Below are positions 13,909 to 17,090 of a stretch of 17,090 nt of DNA, piece after piece; within the stretch, counting starts at the first letter, position 1, and the number at the start of each line of letters is the position of its first letter. Both the position numbers and the translations under genes were made by a program. The notes beneath the pieces were generated by a model, which saw only the letters and a list, made by a program, of their open reading frames with translations, made no database searches and was not told where the DNA came from. The stretch covers positions 1 through 17,090 of the forward strand of contig JAHFNN010000011.1 of the NCBI GenBank assembly GCA_023267315.1, given 5' to 3'. Origin of the DNA: Candidatus Nomurabacteria bacterium (GTDB lineage: Bacteria; Patescibacteriota; Minisyncoccia; Phycocordibacterales; UBA9973).

Positions 13909-14511
13909 ATGAGTTATTTAATTCCAACAGTTATCGAAAAATCACAATTTGGCGAACGAGCATACGATATTTACTCTCGCCTTTTGCGTGAACGCATCAT
14001 CTTCTTGGGTGGACCAATTGATGACAATGTCGCCAATATCGTCATTGCCCAGCTACTCTTCTTAGAATCTGAAGATTCAACAAAAGATATTTCAATTTAT
14101 ATCAATTCTCCAGGCGGCTCAGTCACCTCTGCAATGGCGATCTTCGACACCATGAATCACGTAAAGCCTGATATCCGCACTGTCTGCGTCGGTCTTGCTG
14201 CATCAGCAGCTGCGGTACTCCTTGCCTCAGGCACCAAAGGAAAGCGTTATGCACTACCAAATGCTGAAGTGATGATTCACCAAGTCATGGGAGGCGCTGA
14301 AGGCCAAGCATCAGATATTGAAATCGTGGCAAAACACATCTTGAAGACAAAAGAAAAACTCAACAAGATCCTCGCTAAAAGTACTGGTAAAACCCCAGAA
14401 CAAATCGAAAAAGACTCAGATCGCGACAACTACATGTCAGCTGACGAAGCAAAGAAATACGGTTTGATCGACGAAGTCATGACCAAACCAAAAAGTGGTA
14501 CGGTAAAATAA
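13909..14511 (+). CDS. clpP: ATP-dependent Clp protease proteolytic subunit ClpP
   Basis: Serine peptidase that forms a barrel-shaped double heptamer and degrades proteins fed by a Clp ATPase in the cytosol. 200 residues, normal length. The N-terminus LIPTVIEKS..GERAYDIYSRLL is typical of the processed, active type. The catalytic triad is intact: Ser99 in GLAASAAAVLL, His124 in VMIHQ, Asp173 in DSDRDNYMSADEA; spacing matches the E. coli triad (Ser97, His122, Asp171). GGAEGQASDIEI (128-139) begins the handle helix. No Clp ATPase gene is in the window, so the partner is encoded elsewhere. Probably transcribed from its own promoter in the tig gap, possibly also by read-through from tig. Confidence 0.97.
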   Translation: MSYLIPTVIEKSQFGERAYDIYSRLLRERIIFLGGPIDDNVANIVIAQLLFLESEDSTKDISIYINSPGGSVTSAMAIFDTMNHVKPDIRTVCVGLAASAAAVLLASGTKGKRYALPNAEVMIHQVMGGAEGQASDIEIVAKHILKTKEKLNKILAKSTGKTPEQIEKDSDRDNYMSADEAKKYGLIDEVMTKPKSGTVK

Positions 14512-14530
14512 AAATGTAATATAGGAGCAA

Positions 14531-14568
14531 CAGACCCCCGATTAGCATTTATGCTAATCGGGGGTCTG
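14531..14568 (+). terminator. Perfect 18-bp hairpin after clpP, without a U-tract
   Basis: CAGACCCCCGATTAGCAT (14531-14548) and its exact reverse complement (14551-14568), separated by TT, lie 19 nt after the clpP stop. Very stable and well placed for a terminator, but no T-run follows on either strand, unlike the four other terminators here. It may end or stabilise the clpP mRNA by another route. Confidence 0.55.
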
Positions 14569-14612
14569 CTAATAGAGAGTGCGCTAGAAACAAACTGCTA
14601 CAACATATATTT

Positions 14613-14654
14613 AGCGTAAATTGACATAGTAAATTATACATGTCAATTTATGCT
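14613..14654. repeat. 15-bp inverted repeat with 12-nt spacer in the clpP-rny gap
   Basis: AGCGTAAATTGACAT (14613-14627) and ATGTCAATTTATGCT (14640-14654) pair over 15 bp with one G-U position. It could be an operator for a dimeric regulator or an RNA hairpin. It lies just upstream of the candidate rny -10. Confidence 0.6.
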
Positions 14655-14673
14655 GTACAACCCTCATCCCTTT

Positions 14674-14682
14674 TGGTATATT
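14674..14682 (+). promoter_or_regulatory. Candidate extended -10 promoter of rny
   Basis: TGG then TATATT (14677-14682), like the TGG-TATACT element at 11510. No clear -35. The predicted start near 14689 leaves a leader of about 156 nt before rny. Confidence 0.4.
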
Positions 14683-14739
14683 GAGCTCATCGATATTTAT
14701 TTAGTTAATACAAAGTCTCGTTTAAAAAATAGCCCAAAG

Positions 14740-14829
14740 ATGAAAGCATATTTCGCCAATTTGATACATACACTCTCTATTCTCCGCAATCGGAGGAAAT
14801 TTGCACTAATCAGACAATCTATTTTCTAA
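14740..14829 (+). CDS. Possible 29-residue upstream ORF of rny
   Basis: ATG at 14740, TAA at 14827-14829, ending 15 nt before the rny start. The product starts MKAYFANLIHTLSILRNRRK and is basic and partly hydrophobic. No Shine-Dalgarno, but none of the genes here has one. It overlaps a hairpin (14780-14797) containing GGAGG. Could be a leader peptide or chance. Confidence 0.2.
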   Translation: MKAYFANLIHTLSILRNRRKFALIRQSIF

Positions 14830-14845
14830 GCGAGCATATCGCTTA
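14827..14845 (+). promoter_or_regulatory. Hairpin on the rny start codon
   Basis: TAAGCGA (14827-14833) pairs with TCGCTTA (14839-14845), 7 bp with a 5-nt loop; the last pair includes the A of the rny ATG. It would place the initiation site at the base of a stem. Short enough that chance is possible. Confidence 0.4.
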
Positions 14846-16371
14846 TGAGTTTAACCGCAATATTCATCACCATTGCCGCACTCGCTGCAGGCATCGGTAT
14901 CGGGTATTACTTGCGAAGAGTCATTGCACTCGGCCAACGTCGATCGATTGAGATCGATATCAAGCAAATGCTTGTCGGTGCAAAAGAGGAAGCGCAGAAA
15001 ATTCTCGACGAATCAAAAAAGAAAGCTGAAGAACGAAGCGAAGAGCTTCGTGCTGAAGAAAAGAAGAAGGAAGCAGAATACAAAAAGACTGAGGATCGTC
15101 TCGTAAAGAAGGAAGAACTACTCGATGCTCGTCAGGTCGAAATCGACAAAGAAGTTGAGAACATCAAAATCAAAGTCGAAGAGATCAAGAAGATCCGTGA
15201 AAAAGTCGACAATATCGCTCAAGAAAAACAAACAGAACTTGAGCGTCTATCACATCTCTCGGAGACAGAAGCAAAAGAAGCATTGTACAAAATGCTCGAG
15301 CAACGCTACGAAGAAGATTTCCTTATTCGTATCCAGAAGCTCGAGAATTCAAATGAAGAGAAACTCGATCGCCGTGCCAAAGATATTTTGGCGACGTCGA
15401 TTCAACGTCTCGCATCTTCGACCGCATCTGAACTCATGACGACCAATGTCGCGATTCCAAACGATGAAATCAAAGGAAAGATTATTGGAAAGGAAGGCCG
15501 CAACATCCGCGCATTTGAACGCGCATCTGGTGTTGAACTCATTGTTGATGATACACCGGGTACAATCGTCATCTCATCATTCGACCCAATCCGCCGACAA
15601 ATCGCACGCTTGGCACTTGAAAACCTCATTCTTGATGGACGTATTCAGCCAGCAAAAATTGAAGAAGTCGTAGAAAAAGCAAAAGCTGATATCAACAAGA
15701 TCATCAAAGAAAAAGGAGACCAAGCAGTATACGAATGTGGAATCTTCAACTTTGACCCACGTATTGTTGCTATCATTGGTCGCCTCTACTTCCGTACGAG
15801 TTATGGACAAAATGTCCTGCAGCACTCGATTGAAATGGCACATATTGCTGGAATGCTTGCTGAAGAATTGGGTGCTGACGTTGCTATCGCGAAAGCGGGA
15901 GCACTCGTACACGATATCGGTAAAGCACTCGACCATGAAGTACAAGGTACGCACATTGAAATCGGTATGCGTATCCTTCAGAAATTCGGTGCTGATGAAC
16001 GCATCGTCACTGCGATGAAATCTCACCATGAAGACTATCCGTACGAAACAGTCGAAGCAGTCATCGTGCAGACAGCCGATGCGATCTCTGGTGGACGCCC
16101 AGGTGCGCGCCGAGATACTGTTGAGAATTACTTGAAGCGTCTCGCAGAACTTGAAGCACTCGTGAATGGATTTGAAGGCGTTGAGAAATCATACGCACTC
16201 CAAGCTGGCCGTGAAATCCGCATATTCGTTACTCCAGAAAAAGTCACCGATGTTGAAGCAAAGAATATGGCTCGCGACGTCGCAATGAAAATTGAATCAG
16301 AACTTAAATACCCGGGAGAAATTAAGGTGACATTGATCCGCGAAACTCGAGTAATCGAATACGCGAGATAG
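14845..16371 (+). CDS. rny: Ribonuclease Y
   Basis: Membrane-anchored endoribonuclease that starts mRNA decay in bacteria without RNase E. 508 residues, normal length. Order: N-terminal transmembrane helix (4-22, AIFITIAALAAGIGIGYYL), a long charged coiled coil (about 40-180, Lys/Glu-rich), a KH RNA-binding domain (about 202-265, GKIIGKEGRNIRAFE at 211-225), and an HD metal-dependent phosphohydrolase domain with His327, His333, LVHDIGK (354-360, His356-Asp357) and Asp412 in QTADAISGG. The C-terminal domain runs to 508. An in-frame TAA 19 nt upstream excludes a longer ATG start. No Shine-Dalgarno abuts the start. Monocistronic in appearance: structured leader upstream, strong terminator downstream. 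Confidence 0.96.
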   Translation: MSLTAIFITIAALAAGIGIGYYLRRVIALGQRRSIEIDIKQMLVGAKEEAQKILDESKKKAEERSEELRAEEKKKEAEYKKTEDRLVKKEELLDARQVEIDKEVENIKIKVEEIKKIREKVDNIAQEKQTELERLSHLSETEAKEALYKMLEQRYEEDFLIRIQKLENSNEEKLDRRAKDILATSIQRLASSTASELMTTNVAIPNDEIKGKIIGKEGRNIRAFERASGVELIVDDTPGTIVISSFDPIRRQIARLALENLILDGRIQPAKIEEVVEKAKADINKIIKEKGDQAVYECGIFNFDPRIVAIIGRLYFRTSYGQNVLQHSIEMAHIAGMLAEELGADVAIAKAGALVHDIGKALDHEVQGTHIEIGMRILQKFGADERIVTAMKSHHEDYPYETVEAVIVQTADAISGGRPGARRDTVENYLKRLAELEALVNGFEGVEKSYALQAGREIRIFVTPEKVTDVEAKNMARDVAMKIESELKYPGEIKVTLIRETRVIEYAR

Positions 16372-16405
16372 AGTGAAACACTAGAAATTAAAACCCGTGC
16401 AACAT

Positions 16406-16435
16406 ACAAAAAACCACCGCATGGTGGTTTTTTGT
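16406..16435 (+). terminator. Intrinsic terminator after rny
   Basis: Perfect 13-bp stem (ACAAAAAACCACC, 16406-16418, with 16423-16435), loop GCAT, T6 in the 3' arm, 34 nt after the rny stop. Confidence 0.9.
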
Positions 16436-16442
16436 TACTTTA

Positions 16443-16471
16443 TTGACTCAATACTAGATTCCGTGTAGTGT
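16443..16471 (+). promoter_or_regulatory. Candidate promoter for the right-edge gene
   Basis: TTGACT (16443-16448), 17-nt spacer, TAGTGT (16466-16471): good -35, weak -10, leader about 47 nt. An alternative -10, TATAAA at 16509-16514, lies 10 nt before the ATG and would give a near-leaderless transcript, as proposed for tpiA and tig, but has no good -35. Confidence 0.4.
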
Positions 16472-16524
16472 ATTCTCGATTACTGACCTTTACATAGTGC
16501 TCAAACCCTATAAACCCCAAACAC

Positions 16525-17090
16525 ATGAAGAAACAAGAAATTAAAGATTTTCAAAATCTTTTGGAAAAGGAGATGAAAGATACTTTCAAAAACCTCCCCG
16601 CAATATTCCAAAACATGGAAGTCGAAGTGCGGATACTCACCAACGCTGACGAGTATAATGATGCGCTGTTTGAATCAATCGAATTCAAAGAATCAAAATT
16701 TGTGGTAATACTTACCAAGATGTCTGGTGGTGGTTCACAACTACACATCATTCCACCTATTCCCGTTTTCAAGAGTACCTCGGATGCAAAGAATTTTGGA
16801 ATAAAAATGCCACTACCTACATCACAATTTACATTACTCAAAAGTATTCGATGGGAACATATTATTGAAATTCCGCCGAACACGCTCATCTATGAGACCA
16901 TCATATACCGAAGTGGTTTTATTTATTCTTCAAAAGCGATACCAAGTGATGACCTCATGCTTTCTTTTTTCCATGTTGCCCGTAAAGGCGATTGTCTCGT
17001 CGATCCCGATGGACGAATCCTTTCTAAGTTTCCGGCAAAACAATCAACTCTTGAACTGAATATAATATGGGGACGTACAAAAGCACTTAT
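16525..17090 (+). CDS. Unrecognised protein, cut by the right edge
   Basis: From the ATG at 16525 the frame stays open for 188 codons to the edge. The start reads MKKQEIKDFQNLLEKEMKD (a charged helix), followed by a mixed alpha/beta sequence with FVVILTKMSGGGSQLHIIPPIP (split around residues 59-80), LPTSQFTLLKSI and HVARKGDCLVDPDG. No signal peptide or transmembrane helix is visible, so it is probably cytosolic. I cannot name a family. Codon use and AT content match the neighbours. It has its own promoter candidates after the rny terminator. A continuous open frame of this length in AT-rich DNA, starting right after a terminator and promoter, makes it a real gene with good confidence. Confidence 0.8.
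   Translation, partial: MKKQEIKDFQNLLEKEMKDTFKNLPAIFQNMEVEVRILTNADEYNDALFESIEFKESKFVVILTKMSGGGSQLHIIPPIPVFKSTSDAKNFGIKMPLPTSQFTLLKSIRWEHIIEIPPNTLIYETIIYRSGFIYSSKAIPSDDLMLSFFHVARKGDCLVDPDGRILSKFPAKQSTLELNIIWGRTKAL

Larger units (their letters stand above)
14571..14781. other. Candidate structured element bounded by an 11-bp inverted repeat (clpP-rny gap)
   Basis: AATAGAGAGTG (14571-14581) and CACTCTCTATT (14771-14781) are perfect reverse complements enclosing 189 nt. Inside is the 15-bp inverted repeat at 14613-14654. Two readings: a structured RNA with a closing helix, or a small MITE-like element (no clear target duplication; only CT on both sides). I recognise no RNase P, tmRNA, 6S or SRP RNA landmarks. 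This covers most of the 333-nt gene-free stretch 14512-14844. Confidence 0.35.

Noticed and set aside
214..16371. Recoding of TGA as in some candidate phyla, prompted by the absence of TGA stops
   Set aside because: No in-frame TGA occurs in any recognised family protein, so there is no positive evidence; 14 genes are too few for the absence to mean much.

Overview
The window reads as chromosomal DNA from a small-genome bacterium, most likely a member of the Candidate Phyla Radiation (Patescibacteria, Parcubacteria-like). This is inferred from gene content, not from a marker gene. The signs are secreted mosaic proteins with glycine-rich, Ig-like and W-S-x-N-x-G-W-I modules typical of that group, a trigger factor without its FKBP domain, very compact intergenic regions, and starts without Shine-Dalgarno sequences. 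Stop codons of the 14 complete genes are TAA (11) or TAG (3), never TGA, and no family protein is broken by an in-frame TGA.

Layout. Positions 1-110 may hold the start of a leftward gene running off the left edge, behind a good promoter. Leftward tpiA-pgk (2101 to 214) encode two consecutive glycolytic enzymes, with a promoter at the tpiA start codon. Upstream lies a leftward operon of five envelope or secreted proteins (7771 to 2170), closed by a 17-bp hairpin terminator: a small one-helix membrane protein, a W-S/G-W-I repeat protein, and three secreted proteins that share one N-terminal module (two with glycine-rich C-terminal domains, two with Ig-like domains). A divergent intergenic region (7772-8105) separates this operon from rightward genes: nusA, hppA (K+-independent H+-pyrophosphatase type), a terminator, a pair of small exported or membrane proteins (11609-12697), a terminator overlapping the tig promoter, tig, clpP, a 333-nt structured non-coding stretch, rny, a terminator, and an unrecognised gene cut by the right edge.

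Functional picture. The rightward block is mostly housekeeping: transcription termination/antitermination (NusA), nascent-chain folding (Tig), protein turnover (ClpP), mRNA turnover (RNase Y) and membrane energisation from pyrophosphate. The leftward block is the accessory part: probable secreted or surface-displayed proteins built from shuffled modules, the best candidate here for an undescribed system. The second place of interest is the clpP-rny gap, which holds an 18-bp hairpin without a U-tract, an 11-bp inverted repeat enclosing 189 nt, a 15-bp inverted repeat, a small ORF and a hairpin on the rny start codon.
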